A stretch of DNA of 64,000 nt from Ignavibacteriales bacterium (GTDB lineage: Bacteria > Bacteroidota > Ignavibacteria > Ignavibacteriales > Melioribacteraceae): the NCBI GenBank assembly GCA_020635275.1, contig JACKAA010000004.1, forward strand, positions 186,001-250,000, in the 5' to 3' direction. A program made the translations under genes and the position numbers. The notes under the pieces are model-generated. The model made no database searches and had not been told where the DNA came from. It saw only the letters and a list, made by a program, of their open reading frames with translations. Numbering within the stretch: position 1 is the stretch's first letter; every line of letters starts with the position of its first letter. Positions 53,947 to 63,300 of the stretch are shown piece by piece.

Positions 53947-56661
53947 TTACTTCTCAGCTTCATTTTTATAATGAGTTTCTCTCATATCATCTTCATCATC
54001 CATTGCCGGACCTTGTTCAATTTTTCTCCAGTCAATTGTTTTATTATATTTTTTCATTGATAGTTCAGCATCAAAAACTCTACCGTCATGCATTTCCAAA
54101 GTGTACGGCGTAAAATCCGGTTCATCTGTAAAAAAGTCTTGAAGTAATGAAGCAGTTATATCAAAATGATTTACGTAGGGAACATTTAAAATATTGTAAA
54201 TTGTTTTTAAGATTGATCCAAAATTAGCATGAGTATGTGATACATAACCTTTTTTAACATAAGGTCCAACCATCATAAGAATTGAGCGGTGAGCATCAAT
54301 ATGATCAACACCGCCTTGTGGATCGTCTTCTGTTATTATTATCAACATATCTTTCCAGTACTTTGTACGTGATAAAAAGTGAAGAATTCTACCAACTGCT
54401 AAATCGTTATCAACCATAAATGAGTGAGGATAAAAATAACCATCTTCAGGTCTTGGACTTGAACCATGATCATTCGGAATCATTACTGTTACTAACGGCG
54501 GCATTTCTTCAGTTCCATTAATCCATTTTTCAGTAAATTCTTTTTCAAACTGATCCATTCTATATTGATCTGGAATTGAAGTATTATAACCGGCGTAGTT
54601 ATGACTTGTTCTAATGAATAATGCATTTTGCATAGGTATCATAACACCATGAGCCGCTCCGGTAGCTGTATCATACCATTCTTCTCGTTCGTGTCCACTT
54701 TCATTTGCCTGACCAAAATTATAAAAATCAACTTTGCTTCTTTCCATTGCTTCCCAAATTCCGCCAATTTCTGCGTAATCTTCAGGATCAACACTGCCAA
54801 TTGTTTTGGGAAATCTTCTTCCTTCAGCTTTAGAAAAAGGCATTGCAGTTTTACTTGTACTAGCATTTGTTTCAACCCATTCATTTGGAATAACTCCAAC
54901 AAGCCAATGATGACCGTGAACTGAAGCATCGCTATCGCAATAATAATTATCAGAAAATGCAAATTGTTTTGCTGCTTTAATATGATTGGGTGAAATTTTT
55001 AATCCTGGAAATTTTGCTCGATATTCTTCCGGCAAAGTATATTCATTGTTTATTCCATATCTTGCAAGCGTGCTATCGCCGGCAGCATTTTTTAGTTGAC
55101 CAAAAACTTCATCATAAGTTCTATTTTCCTTTGTAATATAAACTACATGCTTAATTGGGCTTTTTCGTAAACCGGGCAAAGGAGGCAATGGATTTTTTCC
55201 ATCATCATCAATTGTAGTTTCAATAAAAGTATCTTCAATTGTTTGTTTAGTGTATTTTGACAATTCTTCATCAGACGGCATGTTTACTATTTGAAAGCTT
55301 CCTAATTGAATATCTCCAACATAACTGCCTTGCACTGGACTTACAAATCCTTCGCCGCCATTTGGCCCTGCACCTAAACCACGACAAGTAATAATGTAAA
55401 TTTCATTTTCATCTTTTGATAACTCAACTCGAGTTGGACCCCATCCTGAAGGAATTAGACCTTTTGTTGTTCTTGATGGAATATCAATAACAGCAACAGC
55501 ATTAAAGCCAAGAAGTGCTACATATAATGTTTTTTCATCTTTGCTCATTGTAATCCCAAAAGGAAGTGAGCCGCGAAGTTTATCAATCCTTGAATCAATT
55601 TTTATTGGAATATGATCAACAATTTCCTGACTGTGATAATCAATAATGGCAATGTTATCATTTGTTGCATTAGTAACATATGCAAATTGCTTTCCAACAG
55701 CTATTGAGTTTGGGCTTGCTCCCCCAATAACTTCAGCGTCTTCAACAGTTTGTCCAATTTGATATCCGGTTTTGAATTTGTTTATTACGTTGTTTGTTTC
55801 TAAATCGATTGTGAATACACTCATTGCATCCGGATGAAGGGGACTTCCGAGTCCAGGAATTTTTCTTCCTTCAACAACCGTTCCTTCAATTGATTCTTTA
55901 GTATTGTGGCCGTATGGATGATGAGGAATTCTTAATGAATCATAATTTTCCGGAGTGGCTCCTTCAATAAGAGGATATGAATACAATCCAACGTTAGCTA
56001 CAAAGGCTTGTTTTTTATCGGGACTAATTGCAATTCCAAATGGCTGGCGCCCAACTTTTACTGATGCGGTTATTTTGTTATTGTTCAAATCAATTCTAAC
56101 CATTCTAAAATTACCTCTGTCGAGAACCAGTAATTCATTTTTATCTTCGATCAACAATAAATCAGAAGTAAAACTATCTTGATAATCCTTGCCATCAACA
56201 ATTCCATTTAAAGAAATTGAATCAACTTTTTCAAAATTTTCAATATCATAAACAATTATTGCACCATCATCACCACCGCTTAAATAAACATTTTTTGAAT
56301 CAGACGAAAATGCAACGCCAAGAAAAGAACCCTTAGATAATGGGGACTTTAATTTTTTATCGTAGCTGGGAATTCTTGTTGCTTCCATTGAGCTAATTTC
56401 AATTATTGTGAAAACTCCATTGTGAAGAGTTACAGCTTTTTTACCATCTGGAGATATGGCTAATCCATAAGGATCATGCGTAATTCGTAAGAATTTTCCA
56501 ACTGGAGTAGCATAACGGCCGCTTGGAAGAATTGCAGTATTTGTGTTAGTATCAATTTTGCAAAATTGGTCTTTCCCTGGAACTTGAAGAACTTTGACAT
56601 TATTTGTGCAATTAAAAAGTAGTAAGCTTAAAACAATAGATAATGCGTATGCTGTTTTCAT
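53947..56661 (-). CDS. YVTN beta-propeller and phosphoesterase (AcpA/phospholipase C type) lipoprotein
   Basis: This 904-residue lipoprotein has its lipobox Cys at position 18. Residues about 40-460 are YncE/YVTN-like propeller repeats (DPYGLAISPDGKKAVTL, QPFGIAISPDKKQAFVANVG, LPFGITMSKDEKTLYVALLG). Residues about 500-870 are a PF04185-type phosphoesterase domain with HVVYITKENRTYDEVFGQL, FSDNYYCDSDASVHGHHW, NDHGSSPRPEDGY and ITEDDPQGGVDHIDAHRS, whose acidic residues and histidines bind metal. Related proteins act as phospholipase C or acid phosphatase on the outer side of the membrane. It has its own terminator and a 1.2-kb gene-free stretch upstream. It could free the organic phosphate that the OPA transporter imports; this is inferred from proximity. 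Confidence 0.87.
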   Translation of the reverse strand: MKTAYALSIVLSLLLFNCTNNVKVLQVPGKDQFCKIDTNTNTAILPSGRYATPVGKFLRITHDPYGLAISPDGKKAVTLHNGVFTIIEISSMEATRIPSYDKKLKSPLSKGSFLGVAFSSDSKNVYLSGGDDGAIIVYDIENFEKVDSISLNGIVDGKDYQDSFTSDLLLIEDKNELLVLDRGNFRMVRIDLNNNKITASVKVGRQPFGIAISPDKKQAFVANVGLYSYPLIEGATPENYDSLRIPHHPYGHNTKESIEGTVVEGRKIPGLGSPLHPDAMSVFTIDLETNNVINKFKTGYQIGQTVEDAEVIGGASPNSIAVGKQFAYVTNATNDNIAIIDYHSQEIVDHIPIKIDSRIDKLRGSLPFGITMSKDEKTLYVALLGFNAVAVIDIPSRTTKGLIPSGWGPTRVELSKDENEIYIITCRGLGAGPNGGEGFVSPVQGSYVGDIQLGSFQIVNMPSDEELSKYTKQTIEDTFIETTIDDDGKNPLPPLPGLRKSPIKHVVYITKENRTYDEVFGQLKNAAGDSTLARYGINNEYTLPEEYRAKFPGLKISPNHIKAAKQFAFSDNYYCDSDASVHGHHWLVGVIPNEWVETNASTSKTAMPFSKAEGRRFPKTIGSVDPEDYAEIGGIWEAMERSKVDFYNFGQANESGHEREEWYDTATGAAHGVMIPMQNALFIRTSHNYAGYNTSIPDQYRMDQFEKEFTEKWINGTEEMPPLVTVMIPNDHGSSPRPEDGYFYPHSFMVDNDLAVGRILHFLSRTKYWKDMLIIITEDDPQGGVDHIDAHRSILMMVGPYVKKGYVSHTHANFGSILKTIYNILNVPYVNHFDITASLLQDFFTDEPDFTPYTLEMHDGRVFDAELSMKKYNKTIDWRKIEQGPAMDDEDDMRETHYKNEAEK

Positions 56662-57827
56662 TTGTTTTCTCTATTGGATGGTAAATTAATGTTGATAGTA
56701 TTATAAAAATAGTGAAAATATTAAGCAGTAAAAACAGATATTAAAAAAAATACAATTTTATAATATTGCATAGATTATTTGAATATGTACGTGCAAATTG
56801 AAAGAGATTAGTATTACTTAATTCTAGAAAGTGGCTTTAAGTAGATTTTAACAATAATTATTAAATATTTATTAGGTATTGAAAGATTATTTTTAACGCG
56901 GTAAAAGTGTGGAAATGATATTTTATTTTTTACAGCATAATTTTTTGCTTAAAATTTATGTCATCAAATCGGCGTTCTAGTTCCAGAAGTTCATCTTGAC
57001 ACAGTTAAAATTTCTTCTCTAAATTTATAACAATATTCAACCTGCCAAAATTTTCCATCTAATTTATTAATCCAAATCATGAAACCTAAAATAAATATTT
57101 TATAGAAAGTTTATCATCACAATTCTAATAAATTGATAAAAATGATTTTGAAAACTCCATACCTTATAAAACAGTAAAAATATGAATATTATTGAAATTA
57201 ATATATTGGAAATCTTTTTTTGAGAATACTTATAAAAGTGATTTGTCTATACAAATTACGCTTTTAATTCATTTTTGTATGTTATTTATAAATTAAAACT
57301 GTAAGTTGTTGTTTATAAAGGAAAGAACGGAGAGGGCGGGATTCGTTGAAACTTCAAAAAACCTTCGTAAATAGGCTAAAAACAAAACATTTCTAAAATT
57401 GCTGCCCAAAAAGTGCCCAACAAATTTTCATTAAATAATTGATATTAATTCCAATTTTCATCTGCAGACTTACAATTTATGAAAAACCTAATTAAAGTAA
57501 TTCAACTACAATGAAATGAGATTATTTATATAGCTTGAAATATTTCTTGAACTTTACTTCCAGAATTTCCATGTAATTCTACACAAATGGAGTTTTGGAT
57601 AGAGGTAAAGTAGTATTATGAACAATCTTTTGAGAATATTGATCTATTTAAATTATATTTTAACAAAAAACGTTAATATTAGCTTATTATCCATTTATCT
57701 TATTTAATTAAAATAATTTACGGCACTTATTATTTTTTTATTGTCTTGATTAAAAAAAATGGTATTTTAAATAAAAAATAAAGACATCTAATCCAATTAA
57801 ATCACTTTCTAATAATTTGAGAAAAAT
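56662..57827. other. Gene-free AT-rich stretch of about 1.2 kb
   Basis: No open frame of useful length was found on either strand. It contains the promoters that must serve the divergent genes at 56661 (minus) and 57828 (plus), and the second direct repeat at 57328-57420. The sequence is otherwise low in complexity and shows no clear RNA gene, hairpin terminator or transposase relic by eye. It may be the eroded end of a former mobile element. Confidence 0.5.
57328..57420. repeat. Direct repeat copy 2 with a tRNA-3'-end-like core
   Basis: This copy pairs with 47182-47274 in the same orientation, about 10.1 kb apart. The 24-base core is identical, the following 69 bases match at 49 positions without gaps, and the sequences outside do not match. 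The tRNA-like 18 bases are again at the left end. No integrase gene lies between or next to the copies within the window. Confidence 0.65.
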
Positions 57828-58244
57828 ATGAACCAAAATATCAAGTTAGAAATTAAGCTGCCAAACGTTACAGATATTGAATTGGTTGCCCTTGAAGGAC
57901 TGCAATTAATGGGCCGGCACATGGGAATATCTGAAGAAAAAATTGGTGAGGCAAAAATAATAGTAACAGAAGCAATAATAAACGGACTTGAACATACTGG
58001 TCAAGAAGATCCTTACGTAAATGTTGAATTTACTATGACAAAAGAAAAACTAATAATTCTTGTTACCGATTTTGGACATGGATTTCAGCCGGAAAATGTT
58101 GAAGATCCTAATATTGAAGAAAAAGTTGGAAGTAAAAATAAAAGAGGCTGGGGATTGAAACTTATGAAATCTATGTCGGATGATTTTTTGATTGAAACTG
58201 GAATAAATGGTACAAAAATTACTTTAATTAAAAATTTAGTTTAA
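57828..58244 (+). CDS. RsbW-type anti-sigma/serine kinase, HATPase domain protein
   Basis: This 138-residue cytoplasmic protein has the GHKL ATPase fold. The N box is EAIINGLEH (Glu and Asn bind magnesium), the G1 box is DFGHGF, and the G2 box is RGWGLKLMKSM. It most resembles RsbW/SpoIIAB-like switch kinases, which phosphorylate a serine in a STAS partner. That partner is encoded 12 bp downstream, and a phosphatase after it. In this group of bacteria such modules often control targets other than a sigma factor, so the output is unknown. It is the first gene of the operon. Confidence 0.88.
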   Translation: MNQNIKLEIKLPNVTDIELVALEGLQLMGRHMGISEEKIGEAKIIVTEAIINGLEHTGQEDPYVNVEFTMTKEKLIILVTDFGHGFQPENVEDPNIEEKVGSKNKRGWGLKLMKSMSDDFLIETGINGTKITLIKNLV

Positions 58245-58256
58245 GAGGGAATAAAT

Positions 58257-58601
58257 ATGGTAACCGATTTTAATTTGGAAACAACTAAACAAGAAAATTG
58301 TCTTGTGATGAAAACATTTGGGTATATAAATAATATTGGTGGTCAGAAAATAGTTGATGTGTTTAATGAACATAAAGATAATGGAATAAATAATTTTATT
58401 CTTAACCTATCAGAATCAAAGATTGTTAATTCAATCGGAATCTCATATTTAATAGAAGTAATTGAAAAGCTTAATAATTCAAATGGTAAATTAATTTTTA
58501 CAAATTTGGATCCAACAATTGAAAAAACATTTACAATTATGGGCTTATTTCAATTTGCAGAAAAAGCTGATACTGTTGAGGATGCGTACGGACTTATTTA
58601 A
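58257..58601 (+). CDS. STAS-domain anti-sigma factor antagonist (RsbV-like)
   Basis: This is a 114-residue single STAS domain. The stretch NLSESKIVNSIGISYLIEV contains the helix start where the serine of the NSIGI motif would be phosphorylated, as the DSSGL serine is in SpoIIAA. LIFTNLDPTIEKTFTIMGL matches the second half of the fold. Free, unphosphorylated STAS protein would bind the RsbW-type kinase and release that kinase's other partner. A purine-rich ribosome site (GAGGG, about 12 bp after the previous stop) precedes its ATG. The phosphatases at 58625 and 60305 are probable activators. Confidence 0.88.
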   Translation: MVTDFNLETTKQENCLVMKTFGYINNIGGQKIVDVFNEHKDNGINNFILNLSESKIVNSIGISYLIEVIEKLNNSNGKLIFTNLDPTIEKTFTIMGLFQFAEKADTVEDAYGLI

Positions 58602-58624
58602 TCTGATAACAATAAAATATAATT

Positions 58625-60235
58625 ATGACTACATCTTACCAAAATGAAATAGTAACAAAGCTATCATTGCAAGTATCTTCTTTTCAGGAGGGTTTTAAAA
58701 TACTTGCAAATGCTACATCACTTCAAGAAATTGGTAGAAATTTTAATCATATCCTAAGAGGCTCATTATTAATTACAGATATTAACATTTTCTTCAAATT
58801 AAGTGCTGAAGATTCTTGGCAAGAAATTTATATAAATAATAAAAATTGTAAAGATTGCCTAGATTATATTAGTGATCTTAAGAGACAGCAAATAGTTCTT
58901 CATAATAATGGGTCGATGAAAATTTCTGTTATACATCCAACAATCGACGGTTCATATTTTGGTTTATTAATTGGCGATAAACTAGATAAGATGGAATATA
59001 ATGAAGAAGAAAAAATTGTTCTTCAAATGTTTTTGCAATTACTGGATAATGCGTACCAATCTTATATAAGCCTTAAAAAAGAAAAACAATTAATCTTTTC
59101 ACTTAATCATAGATTATTACAACTCAATACTTTAATTGATACGGGTATTGAAATATCTAAACTTGAAAATAGAAACGTATTATTGGAAACTGCACTTGAG
59201 AGGGCAGTTGCTTTAACAAATGCTTCAAAAGGTCTAATTGAAATTTCTAGAAACAAAAAAGTTTTAGGAATTATAAGGTTACCAAATAACTTAAATTTGG
59301 AAGAATTATCATACGCTCAAAATAAAATTGAAACAAAAGTTGAATTTAAAGGTTTTCAGTATTTTGTAAAATTAATAGATAAAGAAAGTAGAAATGGATT
59401 TACTAAATTTGATGATACAGACGAAATTTTATTAAATGCTTTTGCTAGACAAGTACTCGCTGCAGTTGAAAATGAACATTTGCATAAAGAAGCACTGGAA
59501 AATGAGACAATAAAAAAAGAACTATCAGTTGCTTCATCAATTCAAAAAAAGATTATACCTGAAAAATTACCGATTATAGATAATTATGATTTATCCGGAA
59601 TTAATATTCCATCTAAAGAAGTTGGCGGAGATTATTACGATTGCTTTAAATTGACTGATGGAAGATATGCATTTATTATTGCTGATGTTGCCGGAAAAGG
59701 TGTTCCTGCTGCTTTACTTGTCAGCACTCTTAATGCATCTCTAAAAGCTTACTTAGATATGAATTTACCACTTTCTGAGCTTGCAATAAAAATTAATAAA
59801 ATTATTTATAATGCTTCTCCGCCGGATAAATTCATTACATTTTTTATAGCTTTACTAAATCCTAGTTCCGGAGAGTTAGATGTAATAAATGCCGGACACA
59901 ATCCTTCATTAATTTTAAGAAATGATGGGTCACTTGAAAAAATTGAAGCAGGCGGAGTAGCTTTTGGAATGTTCGATATGGGTTTACCTTTTGATGGTCA
60001 AAAATTAAAATTAAATCCCGGAGAACGAATGCTATTATTTACAGACGGCATTCCTGAAGCAATGACTATGGATGAAGTAGAGTATTCAGATGAAAAATTA
60101 GAAAAGTTCTTTATTAAGCATAACAAAGAAACCGCTCAAGAATTTATTGAAAAATTAATTTTGGATGTAAAGAATTTTACTCTTGATACGCCTCAAAGTG
60201 ATGATATAACAGCTTTGTGCGTTATTAGAAAGTAA
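58625..60235 (+). CDS. GAF and SpoIIE-type (PP2C) serine phosphatase
   Basis: This is a 536-residue soluble protein. Residues about 10-150 form a helical/GAF-like input region, residues about 165-290 a second GAF-like domain (TLIDTGIEISKLENRNVLLETALERAV, LLNAFARQVLAAVENEHLH), followed by a linker helix. The SpoIIE/RsbU phosphatase spans about 300-536: ASSIQKKIIPEKLP, EVGGDYYDCF, IIADVAGKGVPAALLVS, NAGHNPSLI, LFTDGIPEA and SDDITALCV. The acidic metal ligands (Asp in GGDYYD, in ADVAGKG, in TDGIPE and in SDD) are all present. It should dephosphorylate the STAS protein encoded just upstream when an internal signal reaches its input domains. Confidence 0.9.
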   Translation: MTTSYQNEIVTKLSLQVSSFQEGFKILANATSLQEIGRNFNHILRGSLLITDINIFFKLSAEDSWQEIYINNKNCKDCLDYISDLKRQQIVLHNNGSMKISVIHPTIDGSYFGLLIGDKLDKMEYNEEEKIVLQMFLQLLDNAYQSYISLKKEKQLIFSLNHRLLQLNTLIDTGIEISKLENRNVLLETALERAVALTNASKGLIEISRNKKVLGIIRLPNNLNLEELSYAQNKIETKVEFKGFQYFVKLIDKESRNGFTKFDDTDEILLNAFARQVLAAVENEHLHKEALENETIKKELSVASSIQKKIIPEKLPIIDNYDLSGINIPSKEVGGDYYDCFKLTDGRYAFIIADVAGKGVPAALLVSTLNASLKAYLDMNLPLSELAIKINKIIYNASPPDKFITFFIALLNPSSGELDVINAGHNPSLILRNDGSLEKIEAGGVAFGMFDMGLPFDGQKLKLNPGERMLLFTDGIPEAMTMDEVEYSDEKLEKFFIKHNKETAQEFIEKLILDVKNFTLDTPQSDDITALCVIRK

Positions 60236-60304
60236 AAAAAATTTATTAAAAATAAGACACAATATATTTTGTGAATCTTACAAGTTTTATTCAATAGGGG
60301 GAAT

Positions 60305-63300
60305 ATGAAAAGAATTATTTTTACTCATTCTTTTAATCGCAATTTATTTCTATTAACATTTTTTTCAACTCTTCTATTTGCTCAGGAAACAATTCAAACG
60401 GAATTTCTTTCAATTGGGGATGGGTTAAGTTCTGCAACTGTTCAGCCTATTATTCAAGATAGTTATGGTTTAATATGGGTAGGCACAGATAATGGACTTC
60501 ATAATTATGATGGTTATAAATTTACTCGATATAAAAACATTCCCGGAAAATCAACAAGCTTATTGAACGATGTTATTTGGGGATTAGCTGAAGATGCTGA
60601 TAAAAATATTTGGATAGGGACTGACGAAGGAATCTCTAAATATGAACGCATAAATAATGAATTTGTAAACTATGATTTTTCTGAACTTTTTGGTTTGGCT
60701 TCAGAAACAGGAGGCAGAGTATTTAATATTTTTGTTGATAGCAAAAACAATATATGGGCTGCTTCTCTTGGACTACATATATTATTATATGATAGAACTA
60801 ATGATCAATGGAATCGAGTTCCAATACGTTATAATAATGAAACTGATGATATTTTAACTGGCGGTATAACACTAACTATTATAGAGGATAAAAATGGAAA
60901 AATTTGGGCAGGTTCAAGATCTTATGGACTTGTTTCATATAACATTGAAGATAGCTGTTTTGTTAGTGAGGATATAAAAACTGAAAATAGTTTAATTGAT
61001 TTTACAACAAATGAAAATTATATAACTGATATTTACGCAGATATAACTAATACTTTATGGATAACAACTAGAAATGGAGTATTTAAATACAATCAGGAAA
61101 CACATGAGTTAAAAGTTATTCAAGAATATAATTATGCAAAATTATTATTATGGAATAATTGGAATGAAATCCTTCCAGATCAATCAGGCAATATTTGGAT
61201 TGCAAATAATTATAGAGGCATATTAAAATTTGATGGAGTCTCTGATGAATTTACTGAAATAAATATTAATGGCAGAGAGAAAAGAAAAGATGGCAGTTCA
61301 GATATAATTTTTACAAGAGCAATGCTTGATAATACCGGAATTATTTGGTTCGGTTCAACTATTAATGGTATTATGAAATATGATGCAAGCAGAGAACCAT
61401 TCATAAATTATAAATATTCTGAAACTGATAAAAATAGTATAAGCAGCAACCAAGTTTTTTGCTTATTGGAATCTAAATTTAAAAAGGACAATATTTATGT
61501 TGGAACCAGAGGCGGTGGATTAAATTTATTTAATCAAAAGAAACAGACGTTCAGCAAAATTAATTATAATGTAATTAAAGATCAGTTTGGCGGATCTGTG
61601 CGCAGTATAGCTGAAGAAGATGACGGTTCTTTATGGCTTGGTACTTGGGGTGATGGTTTAATTAATGTTGACAGAAATTATAAAGAGATCAGCCGTTATA
61701 CTTTAGATTCATCATCGTTCAATAGTTTATCTGATAACTCTGTTAGAGTAATTAAAAAAGATAATTATGGAAATTATTGGATAGGTACAAATCAAGGACT
61801 AAACCTATTAAATCCCAAAACAAAAAAATTAAAAAGAATATCAAGTTTACTAACAAGAACTTATCCTCAAGAATTATATGAGAAATCCTCCAAGTTTATT
61901 AAAGAATTAAAATATACTGCAAGAATTGAAAAAGTAAGTGATAGCCAAAATTTATCAAAACCATTTAAAGTTATAAAACCAAGAAAATATCTTGTTATAA
62001 GTGGAGGAGAAGGTGATAATAACGATAATTTAATGTATGATTTCGGATGGATACAGAATTCAAAAAATGATACAATATGGAAAATAAATTCTACTTCAAC
62101 AACATACCACTTAGGAGGAGCTTTAAAAAATAGAATTGTAATTGATATAATTGATCTAAAACCTGGCGAATATAATTTACTTTACAAATCTGATGATAGC
62201 CACAGTTATAATAATTGGAACCAAGATGCTCCTTTATTTCCGGAATTCTGGGGAATAACAATTGTTGAATTACCAAATGAACAACAAGTCGTTTCATTTG
62301 AATCTTTTTTGAATGAAAGTGATGACGGAATTCTAATTGAAGGCAACAATATAAGATCAATACAAATATCAGGCAATAATGTTTGGATTGGAACTGATGC
62401 AAATGGTTTAAACAAAATTAATTTAGAAGACAATTCAGTAAAAATTTATAACTCAACAAAAGAAAAGGAGAATTCACTAAGTAATAATTCAGTGCAGTTT
62501 ATTTATGAAGATCCAGAGGGGATACTTTGGCTTGCAACAAATTTGGGCTTGAATAAATTTGATCCCGTTAATGAAACTTTTAAAGTTTATACTGAAGATG
62601 ATGGATTGCCAACTAATTACATAGCGTCAATATTACCGGGCGATGGAAAGGATTTGTGGTTAGCTACGAGAAATGGTATTTCAAAAATGGTTACGGATTT
62701 GGAAACCGGACAGGTAACATTTGTTAATTATGATACAGAAGACGGTATTGAAGGTATGGATTTTATTGCTCTTGTTGCACTAAAAGCTAGCAATGGTCAA
62801 TACTTCTTTGGAAGTGAGCAAGGACTAAGCGCATTTACTCCGGGTAATTCCAATACAACAGAACCTGATCTAATTTTTTCAGATATTAAAATATCTAATA
62901 AGTCTGTTAAATCTTATGACATTGAAGATAGACCATTTAAAACTTCTTTACTTGAATTAGAAAATTTAGCCTTATCATATGATCAGAATGACTTAACATT
63001 TTCTTTTGCCGCTCTGCATTATTCTAAACCAAGTAAAAATCAATATGCACATAAATTAGTCGGTTACGATAAAGATTGGGTCTATGATAATAAAAGAGAA
63101 GTTACCTACACCAATCTTGATCCAGGGGACTATACATTTTCTATTAAAGGTTCTAATAGAGATGGTGTTTGGAAATCAACTCCTAAATCAATTAGTATTG
63201 TTATTAATCCACCTTGGTGGTTTACTACTTGGGCTTATATTGGATATGGATTTTTATTTTTAGGAATCATCTTTATAGTTGATCGTGTACAAAGAAAAAG

